A stretch of DNA of 64,000 nucleotides. Origin: Pseudomonas brassicacearum (GTDB lineage Bacteria; Pseudomonadota; Gammaproteobacteria; Pseudomonadales; Pseudomonadaceae). The stretch spans positions 62,001 to 126,000 of the forward strand of contig NZ_MOBJ01000012.1 in assembly GCF_003732225.1 (NCBI RefSeq), given 5' to 3'. Every line of letters begins with the position of its first letter. Position 1 is the first letter of the stretch. Positions 45,889 through 54,301 of this stretch are shown piece by piece. Made by a program: the position numbers and the translations under genes. The notes below the pieces were generated by a model. That model ran no database searches. It was not told the DNA's origin and worked only from the letters and a program-made list of their open reading frames with translations.

Positions 45889-47067
45889 TTACCCCAGGTT
45901 CTTGCCGAGCAGCGCGTGGTACAGCTCGCTGTCGCCGAGAATCCCCACCACATGGTTGTTGTCGTGCAGCACCAGCTTGTTGCCGGTCTGATAACGAATC
46001 TGCAACGCGTCGCGCATGCCGATGTTCGAGTCCACCAGCGTTGGTCGACGGCCCAGGCCTTCAACTGCTTGCCCCGGTACCCAGTTCTGCAGGTCCAGGC
46101 TCGCGCCGTTCTGGCGTGCGCCCTTGATGGTGTTGCCTTCGGCCAGGTCCAGCCAGGAGTCGCCGCCCGGATCCAGGCATACGGAGCCGTTGATGCGTTT
46201 GCAGTTGTCCAGCGTGCGCATCAGGCTGCGACCGCACAGTACGTTCAGCGGATTGGTGTGCGCCACGAAGGTCCGCACATAGTCATCGGCCGGGTTGAGG
46301 ACAATTTCTTCCGGCTTGCTGTACTGGATGATCCGGCCGTCTTTCATGATCGCGATACGGCTGCCAAGCTTCAGCGCTTCATCGAGGTCGTGGCTCACAA
46401 ACACGATGGTCTTGTGCAGCTTGCGTTGCAGTTCCAGCAGTTCGTCTTGCAGGCCTTGGCGAATCAACGGGTCGAGGGCCGAGAAGGGTTCGTCCATCAG
46501 CAGAATGTCGGCGTCCATTGCCAGCGCGCGGGCCAGACCCACACGTTGCTGCATGCCGCCAGAGAGTTCGTCGGGTTTCTTGTTACGCCATTGGGACAGG
46601 CCGACCAGTTCGAGCTTCTCGTCGACTAGTTTGTGGCGTTCCTTCTCGGGACGACCCTGCATTTCGAGGCCGAAGCTGATGTTCTCGCGCACCGTCAGCC
46701 AAGGCATCAGGGCGAACTTCTGGAACACCATGGCGATGCGCTTGGTACGCATCATTTTCAGTTCTGCCGGGGTGCAAGAGGCGATGTCAATCTGCCGGCC
46801 TTCATGCTCGACGAACAGCTTGCCACGGCTGACCGTGTTCAAGCCGTTGATGCAGCGCAGCAGGCTGGATTTGCCGGAGCCGGAAAGGCCCATCAGTACA
46901 CAGATTTCGCCTTTCTCGATGTCCAGGCTGGCTTTTTCAACACCAACGATTTGCCCGGTTTTTTTCAGGATCTGGTCACGGGTCATGCCCTGGTCGAGCA
47001 GTTTCAGGGCTTCACGCGGGTCCTTGGAGAAGACCACGTCGACCTGATCGAAGCGGATTATGCTCAT
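45889..47067 (-). CDS. cbcV: Choline/betaine/carnitine ABC transporter ATPase
   Basis: 392-residue ATPase of the OpuA/ProV type. Walker A GLSGSGKSSLL, ABC signature LSGGMQQRVGLARAL, Walker B ILLMDEPFSALD and a C-terminal CBS-like region used by this class for regulation. Its ATG overlaps the cbcW stop (ATGA). Named by position beside betT and gbdR and by the matching subunits. Confidence 0.94.
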   Translation of the reverse strand: MSIIRFDQVDVVFSKDPREALKLLDQGMTRDQILKKTGQIVGVEKASLDIEKGEICVLMGLSGSGKSSLLRCINGLNTVSRGKLFVEHEGRQIDIASCTPAELKMMRTKRIAMVFQKFALMPWLTVRENISFGLEMQGRPEKERHKLVDEKLELVGLSQWRNKKPDELSGGMQQRVGLARALAMDADILLMDEPFSALDPLIRQGLQDELLELQRKLHKTIVFVSHDLDEALKLGSRIAIMKDGRIIQYSKPEEIVLNPADDYVRTFVAHTNPLNVLCGRSLMRTLDNCKRINGSVCLDPGGDSWLDLAEGNTIKGARQNGASLDLQNWVPGQAVEGLGRRPTLVDSNIGMRDALQIRYQTGNKLVLHDNNHVVGILGDSELYHALLGKNLG

Positions 47068-47909
47068 GCGTCACCCCCTACTTTTGCGTCGGGTTGTTTG
47101 CAGATACGGTCGAGCATGATCGCCAGCAGTACGATCGCCAGCCCGGCTTCGAAGCCCAGGGCGATATCAGCAGTGTTCAGTGCGTTGACCACGGGTTTGC
47201 CCAGGCCATCGGCGCCCACCAGTGCCGCGATCACCACCATCGACAACGACAGCATGATGCACTGGGTGATACCGGCTGCGATGCTCGGCATCGCGTGGGG
47301 CAGTTCAATACGCGAGAGCAGCTGGCGGCGCGAGCAGCCAAAGGCCTTGCCGGCGTCCATCAGTTCTTGCGGCACATCGCGGATGCCCAGGTAGGTCAGA
47401 CGGATAGGCGCGGCAATCGCAAACACTACCGTTGAAATCAGACCCGGGACCACACCCAGACCGAACAGGGTCAGGGTAGGAATGAGGTACACGAACGTCG
47501 GTACGGTCTGCATCAGATCGAGCACCGGACGCATCAGCGTGTAGAACATCGGTTTGTGCGCGGCGACGATGCCCAACGGCACGCCTATTATCACGCAGAC
47601 GAAGGTGGCGAATAGCACCTGGGCGAGGGTTTCCATGGTTTCCTGCCAGTAACCCAGGTTGAGGATCAGCAGGAAGGAGGCGATGACGAAAGCGGTCAGG
47701 CCCCATTTGCGTTGAATGAAGTGGGCTAGCAAGGCGATCAATCCGATCAGTGCCAGCGGGTTGAACCAGGTCAGCGCAAACGTCACGCCGTGGATCATCG
47801 TTTCCAGTGTCGTGGCGATCGCATCGAATGTGCTGGCGCCGTGTTTCGTCAGCCATTCTACGAAGGCAGCGATGTACTGGCCTAAAGGGATTTTCTGATC
47901 AATCAGCAT
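47064..47909 (-). CDS. cbcW: Choline/betaine/carnitine ABC transporter permease
   Basis: 281-residue ProW-type permease with about six to seven helices and the EAA-like loop DAGKAFGCSRRQLLSRIELPHAMPSI. The start at 47909 (MLIDQKIPLGQYI) is chosen by family length; an ATG at 47927 is an alternative and neither has a strong ribosome site. Lies 66 bp after cbcX and overlaps cbcV by 4 nt. Confidence 0.92.
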   Translation of the reverse strand: MLIDQKIPLGQYIAAFVEWLTKHGASTFDAIATTLETMIHGVTFALTWFNPLALIGLIALLAHFIQRKWGLTAFVIASFLLILNLGYWQETMETLAQVLFATFVCVIIGVPLGIVAAHKPMFYTLMRPVLDLMQTVPTFVYLIPTLTLFGLGVVPGLISTVVFAIAAPIRLTYLGIRDVPQELMDAGKAFGCSRRQLLSRIELPHAMPSIAAGITQCIMLSLSMVVIAALVGADGLGKPVVNALNTADIALGFEAGLAIVLLAIMLDRICKQPDAKVGGDA

Positions 47910-47975
47910 GGTAGTGAACGTCCGCATGCAAGGAAAAAAACAGCCCGGGCGAGCGAACTCGCCCGGCATCAACAA

Positions 47976-48926
47976 TTACTGTGCAAGCTTGGCTTTCACG
48001 GCTTCCAGGCCTGGTTTACCGTCAATGGTGGTCACGCCAGCGAGCCAGGTATCAAGTACCTTTGGATTCTTTTTCAGCCAGGCCTTGGCGGCCGCTTCAG
48101 GCTTCATCTTGTCGTCCAGGATGTTGCCCATCAGCGAGCTTTCCATGTCGACGGTGAACTCCAGATTCTTCAGCAACTGGCCAACGTTGCTGCATTCCTG
48201 GGTGTAGCCCTTGCGGGTGTTGGTCAGGACGGTTGCCGCACCGAAATCCGGGCCGAAATAATCGTCGCCACCGGTGAGGTACTGGATCTTGAAGCGCTTG
48301 TTCATCGGGTGCGGTGCCCAGCCCAGGAACACCACTGCGGTATCACGCTTCTGAGCACGGTCGACTTGCGAGAGCATGCCGGCCTCACTGGACTCAACCA
48401 CCTTGAAACCGGCGTCTTTGAGACCGAAGGCGTTCTTGTCGATCATACTCTGGATCAGGCGGTTGCCATCGTTACCCGGCTCGATGCCATAGATTTTGCC
48501 GTCGAGTTCTTTCTTGAATTTGGTTATATCGGCGAAGTCATGCAGACCTTTGTCGTAAAGCGCTTGTGGCACCGCCAGGGTGTACTTGGCGCCTTTGAGG
48601 TTGGTGCGCACGGTTTCCACGGTGCCCGCATCGCGGTAGGCCTTGATGTCGTTTTCCATGGTCGGCATCCAGTTGCCGAGGAACACGTCCATGTTCTTGC
48701 CGTCGGCCAGGGACTTGTAGGTCACCGGCACGGAAATCATGGTGGTCTTGGTCTTGTAGCCCAACGCGTCGAGCACGACGCTGGTGGTCGCCGTTGTAGC
48801 GGTGATGTCGGTCCAGCCGACATCGGAGAAGTTTACGGTGCTGCACTGTGCCGGTTCTGTGGCGTGAGCCAGAAGCGGCAGACTCAGCATGGCGGCCAAC
48901 AACAACGACGGGGAACCTATTTTCAT
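47976..48926 (-). CDS. cbcX: Choline/betaine/carnitine ABC transporter substrate-binding protein
   Basis: 316-residue periplasmic protein with signal peptide ending PLLAHA. The binding fold has NFSDVGWTDITATTATTSVVLDALGY, GNWMPTM and FLGWAPHPMN, whose aromatic residues form the quaternary-ammonium cage in this OpuAC family. First gene of the cbcXWV operon. It resembles CaiX encoded at 57.0-57.9 kb. Confidence 0.94.
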   Translation of the reverse strand: MKIGSPSLLLAAMLSLPLLAHATEPAQCSTVNFSDVGWTDITATTATTSVVLDALGYKTKTTMISVPVTYKSLADGKNMDVFLGNWMPTMENDIKAYRDAGTVETVRTNLKGAKYTLAVPQALYDKGLHDFADITKFKKELDGKIYGIEPGNDGNRLIQSMIDKNAFGLKDAGFKVVESSEAGMLSQVDRAQKRDTAVVFLGWAPHPMNKRFKIQYLTGGDDYFGPDFGAATVLTNTRKGYTQECSNVGQLLKNLEFTVDMESSLMGNILDDKMKPEAAAKAWLKKNPKVLDTWLAGVTTIDGKPGLEAVKAKLAQ

Positions 48927-49356
48927 GGGTGGACTCCTGAGTGTTTTTTTGGGCGGTGTTCTGACCGCACTTATGTGTGTTGCGGTTGGTCGGCGTGTGA
49001 AGACTGCTCTACCACGGCGCCGTGCAATCGAGTCGAGACTGATCATGGACCAGTGAAATTCTGACGCCTACAGGGTGCGTCGTATCCAGTACAGGGATGG
49101 TCGCATCCAGTGTCGGTGAGGTCGTTTACAGCTTTATTCAGCGCTTTTTAGTCCTCTGAACCGTAAAAAAACGGCCAAAACGTGCCGTCTGCGGCCGGCG
49201 GCGTTGGTGGGCATGGGTACGTCGGTGTGAGACGTCGAGCGACATCGCAAAAGCCTGATGATGCGGTCAGATCAAAGGGTTGCCGCTTGAGCGTAGCAGC
49301 TCCGCCACCGGGCGTTTTGGCGTCTGGAATATGCTCACCGAGGAGTCTCGCACGTC
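48927..49356. promoter_or_regulatory. cbcX-sdaA divergent control region with 21-bp-spaced direct repeats
   Basis: 430 bp without a gene. GTCGTATCCAGT (49079-49090) and GTCGCATCCAGT (49100-49111) are direct repeats exactly 21 bp apart, the spacing typical of AraC-family half-sites. GbdR is the likely binder because both flanking operons are of the betaine pathway; this is inferred. Confidence 0.6.
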
Positions 49357-50733
49357 ATGGCTATCAGTGTTTTCGACCTGTTCAAAATCGGCATTGGCCC
49401 CTCTAGCTCGCACACCGTCGGGCCGATGCGCGCCGCGGCGTTGTTCGTCGAAGCGCTACGCGAGAAGGTGCTGCTGGAACAGGTGCACCGGATCGAAGTC
49501 CAGCTGTTCGGTTCGTTGTCGGCCACTGGTATCGGTCACGGCAGCGACAACGCGGTGATCATGGGTCTGATGGGCGAATGGCCGGACGCGATCGACCCGT
49601 CGCAAATCGGCGTTCGCATCGACACCTTGCGTGAAACCCACACGCTGTTGCTCGACGGTCGCTTGCCGGTGCCCTTCATCTGGGCGCGTGACATGCGCCT
49701 GATCGATGAGAACCTGCCATTCCATCCCAATGCGATGACCCTGGTGGCTGAAGGTGAGCACGGTGAGCTGCATCGCGACACCTACTATTCAGTCGGCGGC
49801 GGTTTTGTCGTTGACGAGGCACAGGCCTCAAGCGGCGTGGTCGATCTGGACCGCACCGTGTTGCCTTACGATTTTTCCAGCGCGGCGGAGCTGCTTGCCC
49901 TGTGCCAGAAACACAAACTGCGTGTCGCCGAGTTGATGATGGCGAACGAGAAGGTCTGGCGTTCGGAAGAAGAAATCCGCGGCGGTCTGATGAAACTCTG
50001 GCGTGCCATGCAGGATTGCGTCGAGCAGGGCCTCAAGCACGAAGGCATCCTGCCTGGTGGTCTGAACGTTCGCCGTCGCGCCGCCAAGTTGCATCGCAGC
50101 CTGCAAGAGTTGAACAAGCCTAACGTGATCGGCTCGACCTTGAGTGCCATGGAGTGGGTCAACCTGTTCGCCCTCGCGGTCAACGAAGAAAACGCGGCCG
50201 GCGGGCGGATGGTTACGGCACCGACCAACGGCGCGGCCGGGATCATTCCGGCGGTGTTGCACTACTTTATGAAATTCAGTGAGGTGGTGACGGACGCCAA
50301 TGTCGTCGACTATTTCCTCGGTGCGGCGGCGGTCGGGATTCTGTGTAAAAAGAACGCCTCGATTTCCGGCGCCGAAGTCGGCTGCCAGGGCGAAGTCGGT
50401 TCGGCCTGCGCCATGGCGGCGGCCGGGTTGGCGGAGATTCTTGGCGCGACGCCGGAGCAGCTGTGCAACGCGGCGGAAATCGGTCTGGAGCACAACCTCG
50501 GCCTGACGTGCGACCCGGTTGGCGGGCTGGTGCAGGTGCCATGCATCGAGCGCAACGCCATCGCCGCGGTGAAGGCTATCAATGCGGCGCAAATGGCCTT
50601 GCGCGGTGACGGCCAGCACTTCATTTCGCTGGACCGGGTGATCCGCACCATGCGCGATACCGGGGCCGACATGCATGACAAATATAAAGAGACATCGCGC
50701 GGCGGGTTGGCGGTCAGCGCGGTTGAGTGCTGA
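49357..50733 (+). CDS. sdaB: L-serine ammonia-lyase (iron-sulfur dehydratase)
   Basis: Deaminates L-serine to pyruvate with a [4Fe-4S] cluster. 458 residues: N-terminal beta domain starting FDLFKIGIGPSSSHTVGPM and a catalytic alpha domain with GAEVGCQGEVGSACAMAAAG and LTCDPVGGLVQVPCIERN supplying cluster cysteines. Located between cbcX and gbdR, where it consumes serine formed from betaine-derived glycine. SdaA and SdaB cannot be separated by eye; the symbol follows the known Pseudomonas locus. Confidence 0.93.
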   Translation: MAISVFDLFKIGIGPSSSHTVGPMRAAALFVEALREKVLLEQVHRIEVQLFGSLSATGIGHGSDNAVIMGLMGEWPDAIDPSQIGVRIDTLRETHTLLLDGRLPVPFIWARDMRLIDENLPFHPNAMTLVAEGEHGELHRDTYYSVGGGFVVDEAQASSGVVDLDRTVLPYDFSSAAELLALCQKHKLRVAELMMANEKVWRSEEEIRGGLMKLWRAMQDCVEQGLKHEGILPGGLNVRRRAAKLHRSLQELNKPNVIGSTLSAMEWVNLFALAVNEENAAGGRMVTAPTNGAAGIIPAVLHYFMKFSEVVTDANVVDYFLGAAAVGILCKKNASISGAEVGCQGEVGSACAMAAAGLAEILGATPEQLCNAAEIGLEHNLGLTCDPVGGLVQVPCIERNAIAAVKAINAAQMALRGDGQHFISLDRVIRTMRDTGADMHDKYKETSRGGLAVSAVEC

Positions 50734-50748
50734 CACCGAGTAGACCTC

Positions 50749-50823
50749 ATCGCGAGCAAGCTCGCTCCCACACTGGTTCTGCGTCGTTCACAAATCCAAT
50801 GTGGGAGCGAGCTTGCTCGCGAT
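50749..50823. repeat. REP pair, family B, outward type (R-F)
   Basis: 27-nt spacer with GCGTCGTTCACAAATCC, a spacer sequence shared with the copies at 52377 and 53028. Follows the serine dehydratase stop. Confidence 0.9.
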
Positions 50824-50982
50824 AGCGTTTGACCAGTCAAATCTGCGCGCTAAGTGAACACCGGTCCAAATAAGCGCCACCTTTTAGCGCGTCGCAATCA
50901 GGCAACAAATACCCCCGACGGTCGGACGTCATTCAGGGCTTCGACCGCTCGTCACCTGTGCCTGGGGTGACACTCTTTCCCG

Positions 50983-51010
50983 GCACTTTTGATGCGCTTC
51001 CCAAAAGTGC
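50983..51010. promoter_or_regulatory. Inverted repeat upstream of gbdR
   Basis: GCACTTTTG, 10-bp spacer, CAAAAGTGC: 9-bp perfect arms about 250 bp before gbdR and 140 bp before the sigma-54 promoter, a suitable position for an enhancer-binding protein. It could instead be a hairpin ending the upstream transcript. Confidence 0.5.
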
Positions 51011-51124
51011 TACCGATTTGCTCACACCCCGCGGGGCAGGGCGCCTGCCCGCCAGATAACCCTGACTCATCGACTGAGCTCTGCAGACACATATAGACAC
51101 ATCGCGACGTCGTTTTCAGGAGTT

Positions 51125-51161
51125 ATTGAATGCGCATTCAATTTTAGGCATGGCAATTGCT
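51125..51161 (+). promoter_or_regulatory. 18-bp palindrome and sigma-54-type promoter of gbdR
   Basis: ATTGAATGCGCATTCAAT (51125-51142) is a perfect palindrome. Three bases later AGGCATG-GCAA-TTGCT (51146-51161) fits the -24/-12 sigma-54 consensus, with GG and GC ten bases apart. It lies about 100 bp before the gbdR start. GbdR expression is known in P. aeruginosa to respond to nitrogen/carbon control, which fits. Confidence 0.65.
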
Positions 51162-51258
51162 CTGTCATAACAAAGCCCCGTCTCACGCAAGAGAACGATG
51201 GCCATAACAAGAGCCTCCGCCTGAGGCCATCACCCGCTTTGTGTGAGGAGATACCGCG

Positions 51259-52362
51259 ATGACGTCGTTCAACTCCGGGGCTCAACCCCAGAACCGTGCG
51301 CCTCAATCCATCGGCTTTTTGCTGCTGGACAATTTCACGCTGATTTCTCTGGCCTCCGCAGTAGAACCCCTGCGCATGGCCAACCAATTGTCCGGTCGCG
51401 AGCTGTATCGCTGGAGCACCCTCACCGTCGATGGCGGCCAGGTCTGGGCCAGTGACGGCCTGCAAATCACCCCCGACGCCTCCATGCACAAAGCCCCGCC
51501 CCTGGACACCGTGATTGTCTGCGGCGGCATCGGCATTCAACGCACGGTTACCCGTGAACACGTGTCGTGGCTGCAAAGCCAGGCCCGTCAGTCGCGTCGT
51601 CTCGGCGCCGTCTGCACCGGCAGCTGGGCCTTGGCCTGCGCAGGTCTGCTGGACGGTTTCGATTGCAGCGTGCACTGGGAGTGTCTGGCCTCGATGCAGG
51701 AAGCCTTCCCGCGTGTGGCCATGAGCACTCGCCTGTTCACCCTTGACCGTAACCGTTTCACCAGCTCCGGCGGCACCGCGCCATTGGACATGATGCTGCA
51801 CCTGATCAGCCGCGATCATGGCCGTGAACTGTCGGCGGCGATTTCGGAAATGTTTGTCTACGAGCGCATTCGTAACGAACAGGATCACCAGCGCGTGCCG
51901 CTCAAACACATGCTGGGCACCAATCAGCCGAAGTTGCAGGAAATCGTCGCGCTGATGGAAGCCAATCTTGAAGAGCCGATCGACCTCGATGAACTGGCGG
52001 TGTATGTCGCCGTGTCACGTCGTCAGCTGGAGCGGCTGTTCCAGAAATACCTGCACTGCTCGCCGTCGCGTTACTACCTCAAGCTGCGCCTGATTCGTGC
52101 CCGGCAATTGCTCAAGCAAACGCCGATGTCGATCATCGAAGTGGCCTCGGTTTGCGGCTTCGTGTCGACCCCGCACTTCTCCAAGTGCTACCGCGAATAC
52201 TTCGGCATTCCACCGCGTGACGAACGTGTCGGCTCCAACACCACCCAACAGGTGGCAATGATGCCGATCCCGCAGGCCCTGGTGCTGGCACCGTTGTCCG
52301 GGCCGATGTCGGCGTTGAGTCAGGCGCGTAACGAGTCGACATTTGCCAGTGTAAGGCTCTAA
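51259..52362 (+). CDS. gbdR: Glycine-betaine/dimethylglycine-responsive AraC-family activator
   Basis: 367-residue transcription factor: N-terminal DJ-1/PfpI-like sensing domain (SIGFLLLDNFTLISLASAVEPLRMAN ... VCTGSWALACAGLLDG) and C-terminal AraC double HTH (VAVSRRQLERLFQKYL and IIEVASVCGFVSTPHFSKCY). In Pseudomonas GbdR activates choline/betaine catabolism and phospholipase genes. The ATG at 51259 follows GAGGAG. Placed right after the serine dehydratase gene as in P. aeruginosa. It resembles CdhR at 58.1 kb in architecture. Confidence 0.94.
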   Translation: MTSFNSGAQPQNRAPQSIGFLLLDNFTLISLASAVEPLRMANQLSGRELYRWSTLTVDGGQVWASDGLQITPDASMHKAPPLDTVIVCGGIGIQRTVTREHVSWLQSQARQSRRLGAVCTGSWALACAGLLDGFDCSVHWECLASMQEAFPRVAMSTRLFTLDRNRFTSSGGTAPLDMMLHLISRDHGRELSAAISEMFVYERIRNEQDHQRVPLKHMLGTNQPKLQEIVALMEANLEEPIDLDELAVYVAVSRRQLERLFQKYLHCSPSRYYLKLRLIRARQLLKQTPMSIIEVASVCGFVSTPHFSKCYREYFGIPPRDERVGSNTTQQVAMMPIPQALVLAPLSGPMSALSQARNESTFASVRL

Positions 52363-52376
52363 ACCGCAGCGCCTTC

Positions 52377-52446
52377 ATCGCGAGCAAGCTCGCTCCCACA
52401 TTGGTTTTGTGTCGTTCACAGAACCAGTGTGGGAGCGAGCTTGCTC
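52377..52446. repeat. REP pair, family B, outward type, second arm truncated
   Basis: The left arm is complete, but the right arm stops after GGAGCGAGCTTGCTC and continues as CGGGCGG instead of GCGAT, so the long stem is broken. Follows gbdR. Confidence 0.85.
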
Positions 52447-52473
52447 CGGGCGGCGTTCCGACGATGGGATCTA

Positions 52474-52737
52474 TCAGGCGCTACGGCTCTGCTGGTATTG
52501 CGCCAATGCTGGCAGCAGTTGCTTGTCTATCGCCTGGCGCACAGCAGGCAGAATCGTCGCGCTGCTGGTGTACATCTGCTTGACCATGGTCCTCAGGGTC
52601 GAGGCTCGCACATCGTTCAAACCGCGTACCGCGCATTCACAGGCCTGCTCTGCAGTGGCCCCACTCGGAACTTCAAATCCAAGCGCCTTGAGCTGGCCCA
52701 ACAGGTCTTCCTGGTCAATCAAATCAGCGTGCATCAT
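52474..52737 (-). CDS. Small hypothetical protein near gbdR
   Basis: 87 residues, helical and soluble: DQEDLLGQLKALGFEVPSG, two close cysteines (QACECAVRGL) and a C-terminal helix (ILPAVRQAIDKQLLPALAQY). AAGGA stands about 8 nt before adjacent ATGs (52737 and 52734). Transcribed toward gbdR. I recognise no domain. Confidence 0.65.
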   Translation of the reverse strand: MMHADLIDQEDLLGQLKALGFEVPSGATAEQACECAVRGLNDVRASTLRTMVKQMYTSSATILPAVRQAIDKQLLPALAQYQQSRSA

Positions 52738-52948
52738 GACGCAATCCTTCTTCAGGGAACGGTGTCGTGGCTCGATTCTGGTGGGGGTGATGGGTGGGGG
52801 CAAGGACGATTTGTCGCAATGGCCGCTATACCTATGAACAGGTCGTTTTCGGCTAACTTGCGGGAGAGAGGAGTGGGCACACTGGATTCAGCTGGCTTCA
52901 CGAAGGTTTGGTCACCCTCGCGCAACAGCTCCTCAACAGTAAATTCTG

Positions 52949-52986
52949 CCTCGATCCTGTCACGGCTTGATCGGGGCTTTTTTTTT
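52949..52986 (+). terminator. Rho-independent terminator without an upstream gene on its strand
   Basis: CCTCGATC / GATCGGGG stem (one G-T pair), 12-nt loop, then nine T residues (52978-52986). On this strand no coding gene precedes it back to gbdR, 590 bp away across a truncated REP pair; it may mark the 3' end of a small RNA from about 52.75-52.99 kb. The remaining 52738-53116 gap shows no gene. Confidence 0.7.
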
Positions 52987-53027
52987 GTCTGTGAGTCAGG
53001 TCGGGTTCTATTGCCTGGTCGGACGCC

Positions 53028-53100
53028 ATCGCGAGCAAGCTCGCTCCCACAGGTTTCCGTGTCGTTCACAGATCCCATGTGGGAGCGAGCTTGCTCGCGA
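53028..53100. repeat. REP pair, family B, outward type (R-F)
   Basis: 26-nt spacer with GTGTCGTTCACAGATCC. Lies just beyond the 3' end of the gamma-butyrobetaine dioxygenase gene. Confidence 0.9.
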
Positions 53101-53116
53101 AGAACGATGACGCGGT

Positions 53117-54280
53117 CTAGCGTTGCAACACCAAAATGCGCGACAACAATTCATCGCGATCGATGTAGCAGCCCTGGAAATGCCGGGCGCCGCTGGTGGG
53201 GTCGAAAGCGTTACGGGCGTGCAGGGTTCGGCGGTTATCGAAGCACCACATTTCACCGGGGTTGAGGCGGGTGATGAGCCGAAAACGCGCTTCGCGGGTC
53301 ATGGCGATAAACCGTCGATAGGCCCGATACAACTTGGGCATCTGCTCGACCGACGCATCGAACGGCCCCCGCAGAAAGTTCGCCATGCGGATTTCCGACA
53401 CTTGCCCCAGCGTATCGAGGGCGATGATCGGTGCCAGGCAACGATAGTCGCTGTGGCGGTCCTTGTTGCGAAACTCCACAGGGATTTCGCACAGCGCCCG
53501 GAAGGCTTCGGGGTCTTCCTGGCGCAAGGCGTCGGCAATCGCAAAACCGTCGACAAAAATACTCTCGCCACCGTCCGCGTCGTTGACCAGGCAATGCAGA
53601 AATTGCAGCCCCGGTTGCAACTCGCGCGTCGGCAGATCGCTGTGCAGCGGCAGGTTGAATGCGGTGTAAGCATTGCTGTCGGCGTCGGCCTTGGATTGCA
53701 CGTTGAACAGCACGCCAAAATTGCTCTCGCGGATGAACGAAATCCGCTTGGCGATGTGCGTCAGCGAGCCGGGTTCGGTGGGGACGCCGCGCACTTGGGT
53801 CAGGCCGATATCGCGCAGCGCCAAAAGCCATTGCAGCAGGGCCTTGGGGTCGTCCATCACGGCTTGATACTCGAACACCGGCAGCTTCAGTTGGCTGTTC
53901 CACAGCCGGCTTTTCGGTTTACCGGCGCTGCGCTCGGCCCGGGATTCATCGTCATAGGCGTGAGCGCGCAACCAGCCAGGATCGAAGCGGCTGGTATGAC
54001 CGTCCTGCCAATCGATAGACAGACAGCCATCGGCATCGACCTGGGCGATGGCGGGGCACAGATCTTCAGCGACATCGACGATTTCCAGCACCTGTTCGCG
54101 GGTCACGGTATACACGCAAACCGGGCACGGACAGTTGTCGCGCAACCATTGATGGTGAAAGGGGCTGACCCGGCCATCGGCCCAGGTCACCAGCACCTGG
54201 TCCGCCAGGGTTTGTACGGTGGTCAATGCGCTGATTAGCGGGTAACTGCGGAAGTCGGCAACAGCGGCGGCGGTGTTCAT
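53117..54280 (-). CDS. Gamma-butyrobetaine dioxygenase
   Basis: Fe(II)/2-oxoglutarate-dependent hydroxylation of gamma-butyrobetaine to L-carnitine. 387 residues, close to the characterised Pseudomonas enzyme. The N-terminal domain has zinc-type cysteines (DNCPCPVC), the catalytic domain has H-x-D in NLPLHSDLPTRE, the distal His in DNRRTLHARNAF, and a following Arg for 2-oxoglutarate. It is the last gene of the minus-strand carnitine cluster, 21 bp after the thioesterase, so butyrobetaine is fed into the carnitine route. Confidence 0.93.
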   Translation of the reverse strand: MNTAAAVADFRSYPLISALTTVQTLADQVLVTWADGRVSPFHHQWLRDNCPCPVCVYTVTREQVLEIVDVAEDLCPAIAQVDADGCLSIDWQDGHTSRFDPGWLRAHAYDDESRAERSAGKPKSRLWNSQLKLPVFEYQAVMDDPKALLQWLLALRDIGLTQVRGVPTEPGSLTHIAKRISFIRESNFGVLFNVQSKADADSNAYTAFNLPLHSDLPTRELQPGLQFLHCLVNDADGGESIFVDGFAIADALRQEDPEAFRALCEIPVEFRNKDRHSDYRCLAPIIALDTLGQVSEIRMANFLRGPFDASVEQMPKLYRAYRRFIAMTREARFRLITRLNPGEMWCFDNRRTLHARNAFDPTSGARHFQGCYIDRDELLSRILVLQR

Positions 54281-54301
54281 GCGAGCTCCTTGTTTTGATT
54301 G

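Noticed and set aside
50983..51010. Strict NtrC binding site
   Set aside because: Only one half resembles GCAC and the spacing does not fit the NtrC consensus; kept only as an unassigned inverted repeat.
52860..52950. Resemblance of GCGGGAGAG ... GAAGG ... GCAAC to a glycine riboswitch
   Set aside because: The blocks are not in the right context, the CTCTCAGG-type closing element is missing, and no glycine gene follows on that strand.
52752..53078. 108-residue minus-strand open frame in the gap after the small gbdR-side gene
   Set aside because: Its start lies inside a REP pair, the N-terminus is the translated repeat (CGSELARDG), and a plus-strand terminator crosses it. I prefer a non-coding reading.
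53123..54238. 371-residue open frame on the plus strand opposite the butyrobetaine dioxygenase gene
   Set aside because: A mirror frame of a GC-rich gene; lacks domain features and a ribosome site, whereas the minus frame has full catalytic motifs. The same applies to other long antisense frames, for example opposite ahcY, tkt, betA and betT.
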